From positions 6,112,501 through 6,176,500 of the forward strand of contig NZ_JADBEG010000001.1 of NCBI RefSeq assembly GCF_014873755.1: a DNA stretch of 64,000 bases, in the 5' to 3' direction. This stretch comes from Amycolatopsis lexingtonensis. Its GTDB lineage: Bacteria > Actinomycetota > Actinomycetes > Mycobacteriales > Pseudonocardiaceae. Both the position numbers and the translations under genes were made by a program. Under the pieces are notes generated by a model. That model had not been told where the DNA came from and did no database searches. It was given only the letters and a program-made list of their open reading frames with translations. Positions 22,896 through 31,064 of the stretch are shown piece after piece. The stretch's first letter is position 1; every line of letters begins with the position of its first letter.

Positions 22896-23675
22896 ATGGA
22901 TCTCGAATTGGCCGGCAAGCGGGCTCTGGTGACCGGCTCCAGCGCGGGCCTCGGCGAGGCGATCGCCCGGCTGCTGGCGGCCGAAGGCGCTTCGGTGGTG
23001 GTGCACGGCCGGAACGCGGCCCGCACCGAGAAGGTCGCCGCGGAGATCGGCGCGGCCGGGGTGGCCATCGGCGATTTGTCGACCGACGAGGGCGCCGACG
23101 CGGTGGCGGAGGCGGCCGGTGACGTCGACGTCCTGGTCAACAACGCCGGCGCCTACGACCACCTCTCCTGGACCGACGCGACGCCGGACGCCTGGAGCGC
23201 GATGTACCAGGCGAACGTCGTCTCCGCGGTCCGGATGGTCCACCGGTTCGTGCCGGGCATGCGCTCGCGCGGCTGGGGCCGGGTGGTCCAGATCGGCGGT
23301 GGCCTGGCGATCCAGCCGATGGCGACGCAGCCGCACTACACCGCGACGCTCGCCGCGCGGCACAACCTCGCGGTGTCGCTGGCCCGGGAGCTCGCCGGGA
23401 CCGGCGTGACGTCGAACGTCGTCTCCCCCGGCGCGATCCTGGTGGACTCGGTGCGCGAGCTGCTCACCGGCATCGCCCCGGACCACGGCTGGGGCACCGA
23501 GTGGGCGGACATCGAACGCGCTGCGGCCCGCGACCTGGTGCCCAACGACGTCGGCCGGCTGGGCCGCCCCGAGGAGATCGCGGCCGCGGTCGGCTACCTG
23601 GTGAGCCCGGCGGCGGACTACGTCAGCGGCGCGACGATCCGCGTCGACGGCGGCACCGTCCGGTCAGTCCACTAG
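22896..23675 (+). CDS. SDR-family protein with degenerate catalytic residues
   Basis: 259 residues from the ATG at 22896, preceded by GGGAAGG. Rossmann motifs are intact: LVTGSSAGLGEAIA (TGxxxGxG, 13-20) and VLVNNAG (79-85). The active-site region is altered: the usual I-S-S is IGG (133-135), and the YxxxK motif is Y148-T-A-T-L152, with Leu where the catalytic Lys belongs. The C-terminal SPGAIL and YVSGATIRVDGG are normal. It could be an NAD(P)-binding protein with altered or no oxidoreductase activity. It is divergent from the TetR gene across a shared operator, so it is probably the main regulated target. Confidence 0.87.
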   Translation: MDLELAGKRALVTGSSAGLGEAIARLLAAEGASVVVHGRNAARTEKVAAEIGAAGVAIGDLSTDEGADAVAEAAGDVDVLVNNAGAYDHLSWTDATPDAWSAMYQANVVSAVRMVHRFVPGMRSRGWGRVVQIGGGLAIQPMATQPHYTATLAARHNLAVSLARELAGTGVTSNVVSPGAILVDSVRELLTGIAPDHGWGTEWADIERAAARDLVPNDVGRLGRPEEIAAAVGYLVSPAADYVSGATIRVDGGTVRSVH

Positions 23676-23870
23676 TCACAGCAGCCCGGCCTGGTGCAGT
23701 TTCAGCACCGCGCCGGCCAGGCCGGGTGCGGCGCCGATCAGCAGGATTCGCAACACGCGCGCCGCCCGATCGGCGCGTCGGTGGTCGCGGTCGACCACGG
23801 CCACCACCACGACGAGGGAAAGCAACAGCAGCACGTATCCGGCTACCGCCTGGATGAGCCAGTCCCGCAT
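23676..23870 (-). CDS. small membrane protein
   Basis: 64 residues: MRDWLIQAVAGYVLLLLSLVVVVAVVD, a basic loop RDHRRADRAARVLR, then ILLIGAAPGLAGAVLKLHQ. Two membrane helices are clear. It begins right after the SDR stop (its own stop is at 23676-23678) on the opposite strand. The function is unknown. The GC-rich third positions and the strong amphipathic layout support a real gene, but its small size leaves doubt. Confidence 0.55.
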   Translation of the reverse strand: MRDWLIQAVAGYVLLLLSLVVVVAVVDRDHRRADRAARVLRILLIGAAPGLAGAVLKLHQAGLL

Positions 23871-23952
23871 CGCGCCCCTTTCACACCTGGAATCAGGTGG
23901 GGCACTACCTTCCGAGCCCGCTTCCTTCCTACCGGCAAAGCACTGCTCGGCC

Positions 23953-23969
23953 TATGCGTCCGACGCATA
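23953..23969. promoter_or_regulatory. 17-bp palindrome TATGCGTC-C-GACGCATA
   Basis: Perfect 8-bp arms around one base. A further ATGCGTCGCG half-site lies at about 23994-24003. It sits between the small membrane protein gene (leftward) and the end of the polyamine transporter operon. It could be an operator for the former or a weak terminator of the latter. Confidence 0.5.
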
Positions 23970-24014
23970 AGCCAAGGGCAGAACGCCGGAATTCATGCGT
24001 CGCGGGTGTGGAAC

Positions 24015-24812
24015 CTAGAGCCGCCCGCCGGAAGCTGTGTCGCCGGAGAGGCGCTGGGCCAGGTACACCGGGACCGTCGAGGCCACGATCAGCACCGCCG
24101 CGACGACGTTGACGATCGGGGCCTGGTTGGGGCGGAACAGGTTGTTGTAGATCCAGATCGGCAGCGTCTCCATGCCCGTGCCCAGCGTGAACGTCGTCAC
24201 GATGATCTCGTCGAACGACAGCGCGAACGCCAGCAGCCCGCCGGCCAGCAGGGCCGAGCGCAGCATCGGGAACGTCACCAGGCGGAACGTCGTGAAGCCC
24301 GTCGCGCCGAGGTCCATCGACGCTTCCTCGAGGTTGCCACCCATCCGGCGCAGCCGCGCGACGACGTTGTTGAACACCACCACGATGCAGAACGTCGCGT
24401 GCGCGACGATCGCCGTCAGCAGGCCGAGGTCGATGCCCAGGATGGTGCGGAACGCGTTGTTCAGCGCGATGCCCGTGACGATGCCGGGCAGCGCGATCGG
24501 CAGGATGATCAGCAGCGACACCGGGTTGCGGCCGAAGAACCGGTAGCGCTGCAGCGCGAACGCGGCCATCGTGCCGAGCACCAGCGCGATCGCCGTCGCG
24601 GCCAGGCCGGCCTCGACGCTCGTCCACAGCGCGTGCAGCGCGCCGTCGTTCGAGGCGGCCCGGCTCCACCACTCCAGCGTGAAGCGGGTCGGCGGGAAGC
24701 CGAACGTCGTGTCCGCGTTGAAGGAGTTGAGCAGCACCACCACCAGCGGGAAGTAGATCACCGCCAGGCCGAGGCCCAGCGCGGTCCACAGCAGTGCCCG
24801 AGACGTCCGCAC
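24015..24812 (-). CDS. potC: polyamine-type ABC transporter permease, PotC-like
   Basis: 265 residues with six membrane helices. The binding-protein-dependent permease loop is NLEEASMDLGATGFTTFRLVTFPMLRSALLAGGLLAFALSFDEIIVTTFTLG (EAA motif near 160). The N-terminus LALGLAVIYFPLVVVLLNSFNAD is typical of PotC. It is the last gene of the leftward run dehydrogenase-ATPase-binding protein-PotB-PotC and follows PotB by nine bases. With PotB it forms the membrane channel. The spermidine/putrescine class is inferred from the family and the adjacent aminobutyraldehyde dehydrogenase. Confidence 0.9.
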   Translation of the reverse strand: MRTSRALLWTALGLGLAVIYFPLVVVLLNSFNADTTFGFPPTRFTLEWWSRAASNDGALHALWTSVEAGLAATAIALVLGTMAAFALQRYRFFGRNPVSLLIILPIALPGIVTGIALNNAFRTILGIDLGLLTAIVAHATFCIVVVFNNVVARLRRMGGNLEEASMDLGATGFTTFRLVTFPMLRSALLAGGLLAFALSFDEIIVTTFTLGTGMETLPIWIYNNLFRPNQAPIVNVVAAVLIVASTVPVYLAQRLSGDTASGGRL

Positions 24813-24821
24813 CGAGGGCTC

Positions 24822-25661
24822 CTAGAGGTTGTCGAGCGCGCCGGTGCGGCGCACCGCGGCCAGGTACACGAGCATGATCACGACCGGCACGGTCGCCACC
24901 GTCGCCGCGAACGGGAGGTTGTTGGCCGCGCCGATGTTGTCGTAGACGACGTTGCCGAGCATCTGCGACGTGCCGCCGACGATCTTCACCGCGATGTAGT
25001 CGCCCAGCGACAGCGAGAACGTGAAGATCGAGCCGGCCACGATCGCCGGGAACGTCAGCGGCAGGATCACCGAGCGGAACGTCCGGAACGAGCGGGCCCC
25101 GAGGTCGCCGGAGGCGTCCACCAGGGAATCTGGCAGCCGGTCGAGGCCCGCGTAGATCGGCAGGATCATGTACGGCAGCCACAGGTACGACAAGGTGATG
25201 ATCGTGGCCGTGACGCCGTAACCCGGCGAAAGCCAGCTCAGGGCGCCGTTGCCGGACAGCATCGAGCGCCACGCGTACGCCTTCACAAGGTAGCTCGCCC
25301 ACAGCGGCGTCATCACCGCGATCACCAGGATCCGTTGCGCCCGCGGCGAAGCGAGCTTGGCCATCGCGTACGCCATCGGGAACGCGATGACGGCGTCGAT
25401 CACCGTGACCAGCGCCGCGATCCCGACCGTGCGGAAGGTGATCGTGCGGTACACCGCGTCGGTGAACAGCGTCGTGAAGTTGTCCAGCGACCACTCGATG
25501 ACGACCTGGCCGGTGAACGCGTCGGTGTGCCAGAACGCCGTGACGAACAGCGCGGCGAGCGCGCCCAGGTAGGCCAGGCCGAGCCAGAGCAGCGGCGCCG
25601 AGAGCAGGAAGCCCAAGCGCAACTTGGGCTTCCGGTAGAAGAAGGCGGAAACGGCGGTCAT
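24822..25661 (-). CDS. potB: polyamine-type ABC transporter permease, PotB-like
   Basis: 279 residues with six membrane helices and the EAA loop LPDSLVDASGDLGARSFRTFRSVILPLTFPAIVAGSIFTFSLSLGDYIAVKIVGG. The N-terminal FYRKPKLRLGFLLSAPLLWLGLAYLGALAALFVTAFWHTD and the periplasmic loop before TM2 fit PotB. The start lies one base from the stop of the binding-protein gene, so expression is tightly coupled. Confidence 0.9.
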   Translation of the reverse strand: MTAVSAFFYRKPKLRLGFLLSAPLLWLGLAYLGALAALFVTAFWHTDAFTGQVVIEWSLDNFTTLFTDAVYRTITFRTVGIAALVTVIDAVIAFPMAYAMAKLASPRAQRILVIAVMTPLWASYLVKAYAWRSMLSGNGALSWLSPGYGVTATIITLSYLWLPYMILPIYAGLDRLPDSLVDASGDLGARSFRTFRSVILPLTFPAIVAGSIFTFSLSLGDYIAVKIVGGTSQMLGNVVYDNIGAANNLPFAATVATVPVVIMLVYLAAVRRTGALDNL

Positions 25662-25662
25662 G

Positions 25663-26865
25663 TCAGCCCTTGATCTCGGTCCAGGCCTTCGTCCACTCGC
25701 CGTAGTCCTTGCACTTGACGTCCGTGCGGCCGTCGAGGCACTGCTGGATCGGCGTGGTCCAGTACGCGATCTTCGCCGCGTACCCGGCGTCGTTGGCGTG
25801 GTAGGTGTCGCAGAGCGTCTTGTCGGTCATCTCCGCGCACGCCTTCGGGTTCGCCGGCGCTTCGCCGAAGTACTCGGCGACCTGGGCGTTGACCTTCGGG
25901 CTGACGATGTAGTCGAGCCACTTGTACGCGCACGTCTTGTGCTGCGACTTCGCCGCGACCATCCAGGTGTCCGACCACCCGGTCGCGCCCTCGCTCGGCA
26001 CGGCCGACTCCAGCGGCGCGCCTTCGCCCTTCGTCAGGTTGACCGTGACCTGCCAGGCGGTACCGACGACGGCGTCGCCGTTCTTCAGCGCCTGCGACTC
26101 CTTGAGGTAGTCCGACCAGTACTCGCTCACCAGCGGCCGCTGCTGCTTGAGCAGGTTCACCGCGGCGGTGAACTGCTTGTCGTCGAGGGCGTACGGGTTC
26201 TTGATCCCCAGGTCCGGCTGGTGTGCCTGCAGGTACAGCGCGGCGTCGGCGATGTAGATCGGCGAGTCGTAGGCGATCACCTTGCCCTTGTAGGGCGAGT
26301 TCGCGTCGAACATGACCGACCACGACGTCGGCGCCGGGGTCACCTTGTCGGTGCGCCAGGTCAGCAGGTTCGCGCCCCAGCCGTGCGGGATGCCGTAGGA
26401 GACGCCGCCGACGCTGTTCCACGACTTGTCCTTGAGGAACGGCTGGACGTCGGCGTAGTTCGGGACGAGCGCGGTGTTCACCGGCTCGGCGTCGCCGGAC
26501 GCCACCAGCCGCAGCGACGCGTCGCCCGAGGCGGAGACGACGTCGTACTGCCCGGTCTTCATCAGCGTCACGGCTTCGTCGGACGTGCCGAACGGCTTGA
26601 CGTTCACCTTGCAGCCGGTCTGCTGCTCGAACGGCGTAACCCAGTTGACCTTCGGGTCGTTCGAGCCGTTCTCCGCGTAGCCCGGCCAGGCGAGCACGTT
26701 CAGCTGGCCTTCCGGCTGCCCGAGCGCCTTGAGCGCCTCCAGCTTCGGCGGGGTGAAGCCCTGCGCGCCGGGCGGCGCGGACGAACTCGTGCCCGACGTG
26801 CCACATGCAGCCAACAGCAGGCTGGCGCCGAGGATCCCGGCAAGCCGCGTCTTCCTGTTCTTCAT
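25663..26865 (-). CDS. potD: polyamine-type ABC transporter substrate-binding lipoprotein, PotD-like
   Basis: 400 residues. The lipoprotein signal MKNRKTRLAGILGASLLLAAC anchors it outside the membrane; a Ser/Pro-rich linker follows. The two-lobed fold shows LNVLAWPGYAENGSNDPKVNWVTPFEQQTGCKVNVKPFGTSDEAVTLMKTGQYDVVSASGDASLRLVASGD, GVSYGIPHGWGANLLTWRTDK and the C-terminal MTDKTLCDTYHANDAGYAAKIAYWTTP. Acidic and aromatic positions suit a polyamine ligand, but specificity is not fixed by sequence alone. It lies 16 bases downstream of the ATPase gene. Confidence 0.9.
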   Translation of the reverse strand: MKNRKTRLAGILGASLLLAACGTSGTSSSAPPGAQGFTPPKLEALKALGQPEGQLNVLAWPGYAENGSNDPKVNWVTPFEQQTGCKVNVKPFGTSDEAVTLMKTGQYDVVSASGDASLRLVASGDAEPVNTALVPNYADVQPFLKDKSWNSVGGVSYGIPHGWGANLLTWRTDKVTPAPTSWSVMFDANSPYKGKVIAYDSPIYIADAALYLQAHQPDLGIKNPYALDDKQFTAAVNLLKQQRPLVSEYWSDYLKESQALKNGDAVVGTAWQVTVNLTKGEGAPLESAVPSEGATGWSDTWMVAAKSQHKTCAYKWLDYIVSPKVNAQVAEYFGEAPANPKACAEMTDKTLCDTYHANDAGYAAKIAYWTTPIQQCLDGRTDVKCKDYGEWTKAWTEIKG

Positions 26866-26881
26866 GGCAACCCTTCTGGAA

Positions 26882-27949
26882 CTACTGGACTTGGAAGCTG
26901 TGTTCGTCGCGCCAGCTGAGCCGGACGCGCCCGTCGCCGAACCCGGCGGTGCCGTCGGTGTTCTGCCGGACGACCGAGAGCTGTCCCCCGGCGTCCAGCG
27001 CGACGGCGTACCGCACGGTCGCGCCGGCGTACACGACGTCGGTGACCGTGCCGGTCGCGCTGGTGTCCCCCACCGCGGCGGGCTCGGACAGCTCGCCGTC
27101 GATGCGGATCTTCTCCGGCCGGATGCTGAACAGACCCGGCCGGCCGATGACGGTCTCGGCGCCGCGCCCGCCGAGCAGGTTCGACGTCCCGACGAAGCCG
27201 GCCACGAACGCGCTGGCGGGGCGCTCGTACACCTCTTCGGGCGGCCCGACCTGCTCGATCCTCCCGTCGTTGAACACCGCGATGCGGTCGCTCATGGTGA
27301 GGGCTTCGTCCTGGTCGTGGGTGACGAAGACGAACGTGATGCCGACGTCCCGCTGGATCTGTTTCAGCTCGAGCTGCATCGCTTGGCGCAGCTTGAGGTC
27401 GAGCGCGCCGAGGGGTTCGTCGAGCAGCAGCACCTTGGGCCGGTTGACCAGCGCGCGGGCGAGCGCGACGCGCTGGCGCTGCCCGCCGGAGAGCTGCGCG
27501 GGCTTGCGCGAGCCGTAGTCCGCCAGCCGCACGGTCTTCAGCGCTTCGAGCGCGCGCTCCCGGCGTTGCGGCTTCGGGACGCGCTTGACCTTCAGGCCGT
27601 ACTCGACGTTCTGCTGCACCGTCATGTGCGGAAACAGGGCGTAGTCCTGGAACACCGTGTTGACGTCCCGCTCGAACGGCGCCAGCCGGCTGACGTCCCG
27701 GCCTTCGAGCTCGATCGTGCCCTCGGTGGGCAGCTCGAAGCCGGCGATCATGCGCAGCACCGTCGTCTTGCCGGAGCCGGACGGGCCGAGCATGGAGAAG
27801 AACTCGCCGGGCGGGATGTCGAGGTCGACGCCGTCGACCGCGTGGACGTCGCCGAAGTGCTTGCGCAGCCCGGAAAGCCGGATCGCCGGGCGCGTGCTCT
27901 CGGGCGCCGCGGGCTCTTCCCGCGTGCCGGACGGTGCTTGGTTGGGCAT
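26882..27949 (-). CDS. potA: polyamine-type ABC transporter ATP-binding protein, PotA-like
   Basis: 355 residues from the ATG at 27949. Walker A is [11 protein letters not shown]-loop [13 protein letters not shown], signature [16 protein letters not shown], Walker [14 protein letters not shown], then [14 protein letters not shown]. The C-terminal TOBE domain (about 270-355) ends [15 protein letters not shown] Pro/Ala-rich N-terminal extension of about 20 residues precedes the first strand. The gene lies eight bases after the dehydrogenase stop, so uptake and oxidation genes form one transcription unit. Confidence 0.92.
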   Translation of the reverse strand: MPNQAPSGTREEPAAPESTRPAIRLSGLRKHFGDVHAVDGVDLDIPPGEFFSMLGPSGSGKTTVLRMIAGFELPTEGTIELEGRDVSRLAPFERDVNTVFQDYALFPHMTVQQNVEYGLKVKRVPKPQRRERALEALKTVRLADYGSRKPAQLSGGQRQRVALARALVNRPKVLLLDEPLGALDLKLRQAMQLELKQIQRDVGITFVFVTHDQDEALTMSDRIAVFNDGRIEQVGPPEEVYERPASAFVAGFVGTSNLLGGRGAETVIGRPGLFSIRPEKIRIDGELSEPAAVGDTSATGTVTDVVYAGATVRYAVALDAGGQLSVVRQNTDGTAGFGDGRVRLSWRDEHSFQVQ

Positions 27950-27957
27950 CGCGAGCC

Positions 27958-29379
27958 TCACAGTGCGCTCATCACGTGCTTGACGCGGGTGTAGTCCTCG
28001 AGGCCGTAGAGCGAGAGGTCCTTGCCGTAGCCGGACTTCTTGAACCCGCCGTGCGGCATCTCGGCGACCAGGGGGATGTGCGTGTTGATCCAGACGCAGC
28101 CAAAGTCGAGCTTCGCCGACACGCGCATGGCGCGCTGGTGGTCGCGGGTCCAGACCGACGACGCCAGGCCGTACTGCACGGCGTTCGCCGCTTTCAGCGC
28201 TTCGGCTTCGTCCGTGAAACGCTGGACGGTGATGACCGGGCCGAAGATCTCGTTCCGGCTGATCTCGTCGTCCTGGCGGACGCCGGAAACCACGGTGGCT
28301 TCGTAGAAGTAGCCCTCGTCTCCGGCGCGGTGGCCGCCACAGTGGACGGTCGCGTGATCCGGGAGCCGGTCGATGAACCCGGACACCTTCTCCAGCTGCG
28401 CGGCGTTGTTGAGCGGGCCGAAGGCGACGTCTTCGTCGTCGGGCTTGCCGGTCTTCGCCGCCTGCGCCTGGCGGGTGAGTGCGGCGACGAAGCTGTCGTG
28501 GACGTCGTCGGCGACCAGGACGCGGGTGGCGGCGGTGCAGTCCTGGCCGGCGTTGAAGTAGCCCGCGACCGCGATGGCTTCGGCGGCGGCTTCGAGGTCG
28601 GCGTCGCCGAAGACGATGACCGGCGCCTTGCCGCCCAGCTCGAGATGTACGCGCTTGACGTCGTTCGCGGCACTGCGAGCCACCTCGATCCCGGCGCGGA
28701 CCGAGCCGGTGATCGACACCATCGCCGGGATGTCGTGCTCGACCAGCGCGCGGCCGGTGTCGCGATCGCCGCAGACGACGTTGAACACGCCCGGCGGCAG
28801 GAACTCGCCGGCGATCTCGGCCAGCAGCAGCGTCGACGCCGGGGTGGTATCGGACGGCTTGAGCACGATCGTGTTGCCGGCGGCGAGCGCGGGCGCGATC
28901 TTCCAGATGGCCATCAGCAGCGGGTAGTTCCACGGCGTGACCTGGGCACACACGCCGACGGGCTCGCGGCGGACGAAGGACGTGTGGCCCTCCATGTACT
29001 CACCGGCCGACCGGCCTTCGAGCACGCGCGCGGCTCCGGCGAAGAAGCGGACCTGGTCAAGGACCATGGGGATTTCCTCGGCCGTGGTCAGCGCGATCGG
29101 CTTGCCGGTGTTCGCGGACTCGACGCGGACGATCTCGTCGGCGCGGGCTTCGAGCGCGTCGGCGATCTTGAGCAGCGCGAGCTGGCGCTGGGCGGGGGTC
29201 GTCGCGCGCCAGGTCTCGAACGCGGCCGCGGCGACCTGCAGCGCGTTGTCGACGTCTTCGGGTCCGGCGATCGGCGCGGTGCAGTAGGGCCGCCCGGTGA
29301 CCGGGTCGACGATCTCCGCGGTCCGGCCCGACTTGGACTCGACGTAGGCGCCGCCGACGTAGTGCTTCAGCTCCTGCAC
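27958..29379 (-). CDS. gamma-aminobutyraldehyde dehydrogenase
   Basis: 473 residues of the ALDH superfamily. NAD-binding and catalytic features: [50 protein letters not shown], catalytic Glu in [10 protein letters not shown] and nucleophile Cys in [13 protein letters not shown]. The closing [36 protein letters not shown] is characteristic of aminobutyraldehyde dehydrogenases (PatD/YdcW-like). It should oxidise 4-aminobutanal from putrescine to GABA. It is first gene of the leftward polyamine operon and divergent from the GntR gene across a perfect operator. Confidence 0.88.
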   Translation of the reverse strand: MQELKHYVGGAYVESKSGRTAEIVDPVTGRPYCTAPIAGPEDVDNALQVAAAAFETWRATTPAQRQLALLKIADALEARADEIVRVESANTGKPIALTTAEEIPMVLDQVRFFAGAARVLEGRSAGEYMEGHTSFVRREPVGVCAQVTPWNYPLLMAIWKIAPALAAGNTIVLKPSDTTPASTLLLAEIAGEFLPPGVFNVVCGDRDTGRALVEHDIPAMVSITGSVRAGIEVARSAANDVKRVHLELGGKAPVIVFGDADLEAAAEAIAVAGYFNAGQDCTAATRVLVADDVHDSFVAALTRQAQAAKTGKPDDEDVAFGPLNNAAQLEKVSGFIDRLPDHATVHCGGHRAGDEGYFYEATVVSGVRQDDEISRNEIFGPVITVQRFTDEAEALKAANAVQYGLASSVWTRDHQRAMRVSAKLDFGCVWINTHIPLVAEMPHGGFKKSGYGKDLSLYGLEDYTRVKHVMSAL

Positions 29380-29409
29380 GGTGTCTCCTCGGTGCTGGCG
29401 GGAGCTAAA

Positions 29410-29427
29410 ACATATGAGTTCATATGT
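29410..29427. promoter_or_regulatory. GntR-type operator ACATATGA-GT-TCATATGT
   Basis: Perfect 8-bp arms around GT, strikingly AT-rich in this genome. It is centred in the 111-bp space between the dehydrogenase/pot operon and the GntR gene, where FadR-subfamily regulators bind. It probably controls both directions. Confidence 0.8.
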
Positions 29428-29490
29428 AATAGGACAAGAGGATCAGGCAAGATTGGTGCGAACGGGTACTCCCGACAGCGAAGGGTCACG

Positions 29491-30225
29491 ATGCGCCAGG
29501 GCATGTCGCACAGCGCGCGGTCCGCCATGTTCGCGCCGCTCGGCCAGGTCGGGCGGGCGGAAGCGGTGGCGGCGCGGCTGGTCGACGCCATCACGCTGGG
29601 TTTCCTGGCCGACGAGGAGCAGCTGCCCAGCGAGGCCGACCTGGCCGCGCAGTTCGGCGTCTCGACCGTGACGGTCCGGGAAGCGCTCGTGGCGTTGCGC
29701 CAGCAGGGGCTCGTCGAGACGCGCCGGGGCCGTAGCGGCGGCAGCTTCGTCCGTGCGCCGGCCGACCCGCCGTCGGACGCGTGGCGCGCGCGGCTGCGCG
29801 AGGTGTCGCTGTCCGACCTTCGCGACGTCGGCGACCACTACCTCGCGATCGCCGGTGCCGCCGCCAAGCTGGCCGCCGAGCGCAGCTCCCCCGAGGACAT
29901 CGCCCGGCTGCGGCTGGCGACCGACGACCTCCGCACGGCCCACGGCATCGACTTCACCCGGGCGGAGCGGCAGTTCCACCTGGAGGTCGCGGCGGCCGCG
30001 CAGTCCCCGCGGCTCACGCACGAGGAGGTCCACCTGCAGAGCGAACTCGGCGGCCTGCTGTGGCTGCCGCTGGAGCCCGGGGCACACTCCTGCGAAGAGC
30101 ACGCGGCCATCACCGCCGCGATCGACGCGGCCGACGGCGAACTGGCCCGCAAGCTCACCGAGGAACACCTCCTCGGCGCGCTCGACCGGCTCGCGGACGT
30201 GCACCTCAGCCTGCTCGCCCCGTAA
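29491..30225 (+). CDS. GntR-family regulator, FadR subfamily (FCD domain)
   Basis: 244 residues from the ATG at 29491, with AAGGG upstream. Winged helix: AEAVAARLVDAITLGFLADEEQLPSEADLAAQFGVSTVTVREALVALRQQGLVETRRGRSGGSFV (residues about 25-90). The C-terminal FCD-type all-helical domain follows (VGDHYLAIAGAAAKLAAERSS, DFTRAERQFHLEVAAAAQSPRLT, CEEHAAITAAIDAADGELARKLTEEHL). Its Asp/His positions suggest a metal-assisted carboxylate site. It is divergent from the polyamine operon and so likely its repressor, with a pathway metabolite as ligand. The Cache-domain gene follows 35 bases after. Confidence 0.9.
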   Translation: MRQGMSHSARSAMFAPLGQVGRAEAVAARLVDAITLGFLADEEQLPSEADLAAQFGVSTVTVREALVALRQQGLVETRRGRSGGSFVRAPADPPSDAWRARLREVSLSDLRDVGDHYLAIAGAAAKLAAERSSPEDIARLRLATDDLRTAHGIDFTRAERQFHLEVAAAAQSPRLTHEEVHLQSELGGLLWLPLEPGAHSCEEHAAITAAIDAADGELARKLTEEHLLGALDRLADVHLSLLAP

Positions 30226-30260
30226 ACTCCGCCCTATTCCGCGCATCCGAGGTGAGCACC

Positions 30261-30965
30261 GTGAACGACACCCGCACGCTGACACGCGACGAGGTCGTCG
30301 AGCAGGTCTCGGCGTTGGTCGAAGGGGTCTTCGAACGCCTGAAGCCCCTGCTGGCGGCGGCCGAGTCGGTGCTGGCGGAGTCCCCGTCGGCGGCGGCGCT
30401 GCACCGGATCCGCCCGCAGGTCACCGAGGCACTGGGCGGGCTCATCGTCGGCGCGGGCTTCGTCAGCGCGCCCCGCGTGCTCACCGATTCCGAGTTCGGT
30501 TTCGAGTGGTGGACGGTTGGTTCACCGCCGTCCCAGCTGTTCATCAGCCTGGACCCGGGGAGCGAGAACTTCCTCGACTACACGCGCCAGTCGTGGTTCA
30601 CGGTCCCGCGCGACACCGGGCGGCGGCACATCAACGGCCCGTACGTCGATTACCTGTGCACCGACGAGTACACGCTGACGTTCACGATCCCGGTGTTCCT
30701 CTCGGGCGCCTTCGCGGGCGTGGTCGGGGCGGACGTGTACGTGCGCGAGTTCGAGCGGGCGGTGCGGCCCCGGCTGCGCGCGCTGGGGCGCGGGGCGGCG
30801 TTGCTGAACGCGCAGGGGCGGGTGATCGTGTCGAACAGCGTCCGGCAGCCGACGGGCTCGCTGGTGCGGGAGGCCGACGTCCCGGCGTGGTGGTCGGCGG
30901 GCGCGGAACCCGGGCCCGGCCTGCGGCGCTGCGGCGACTCGCCGATCGTGCTGGTCACCGGCTAG
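30261..30965 (+). CDS. soluble Cache-domain protein
   Basis: 234 residues from the GTG at 30261, preceded by GAGGTG; a second GTG three codons upstream is possible. Residues about 30-210 read as a Cache/PDC sensor fold: FEWWTVGSPPSQLFISLDPGSENFLDYTRQSWFTVPRDTGRRHINGPYVDYLCTDEYTLTFTIPVF, then GAFAGVVGADVYVREFERAV. The DYLCTDEYTLTFTIPVF strand and the Gly-Ala-Asp turn are typical. Unlike most Cache proteins there is no membrane helix or signalling domain. It is co-directional with the GntR gene. It may bind a small amine or amino acid in the cytoplasm and assist regulation, but this is inference. Confidence 0.78.
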   Translation: MNDTRTLTRDEVVEQVSALVEGVFERLKPLLAAAESVLAESPSAAALHRIRPQVTEALGGLIVGAGFVSAPRVLTDSEFGFEWWTVGSPPSQLFISLDPGSENFLDYTRQSWFTVPRDTGRRHINGPYVDYLCTDEYTLTFTIPVFLSGAFAGVVGADVYVREFERAVRPRLRALGRGAALLNAQGRVIVSNSVRQPTGSLVREADVPAWWSAGAEPGPGLRRCGDSPIVLVTG

Positions 30966-30972
30966 GGGCCAC

Positions 30973-31059
30973 AGCGCCCCAATGTGGCGTTGGTTGCGTC
31001 CAACGCACCCAATGTGGCGTTCGGTGCGTCTGACGCACCGAACGCCACATTGGGGCGCT
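30973..31059. repeat. compound palindrome with duplicated core
   Basis: AGCGCCCCAATGTGGCGTT (30973-30991) has its exact complement at 31041-31059. A second copy of the core starts at 31008, where 23-bp arms (31008-31030 and 31032-31054) meet around one base. Between the two left copies, GCGTTGG (30987-30993) can pair with CCAACGC (31000-31006). The right arm can therefore pair with either left copy. It lies between the Cache gene and the convergent PucR gene, eight bases after one stop and six before the other. Confidence 0.88.
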
Positions 31060-31064
31060 TGGGG

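Noticed and set aside
26729..27994. Open frame antisense to potA and potD
   Set aside because: No domain, strongly biased composition, and both opposing genes have intact family motifs.
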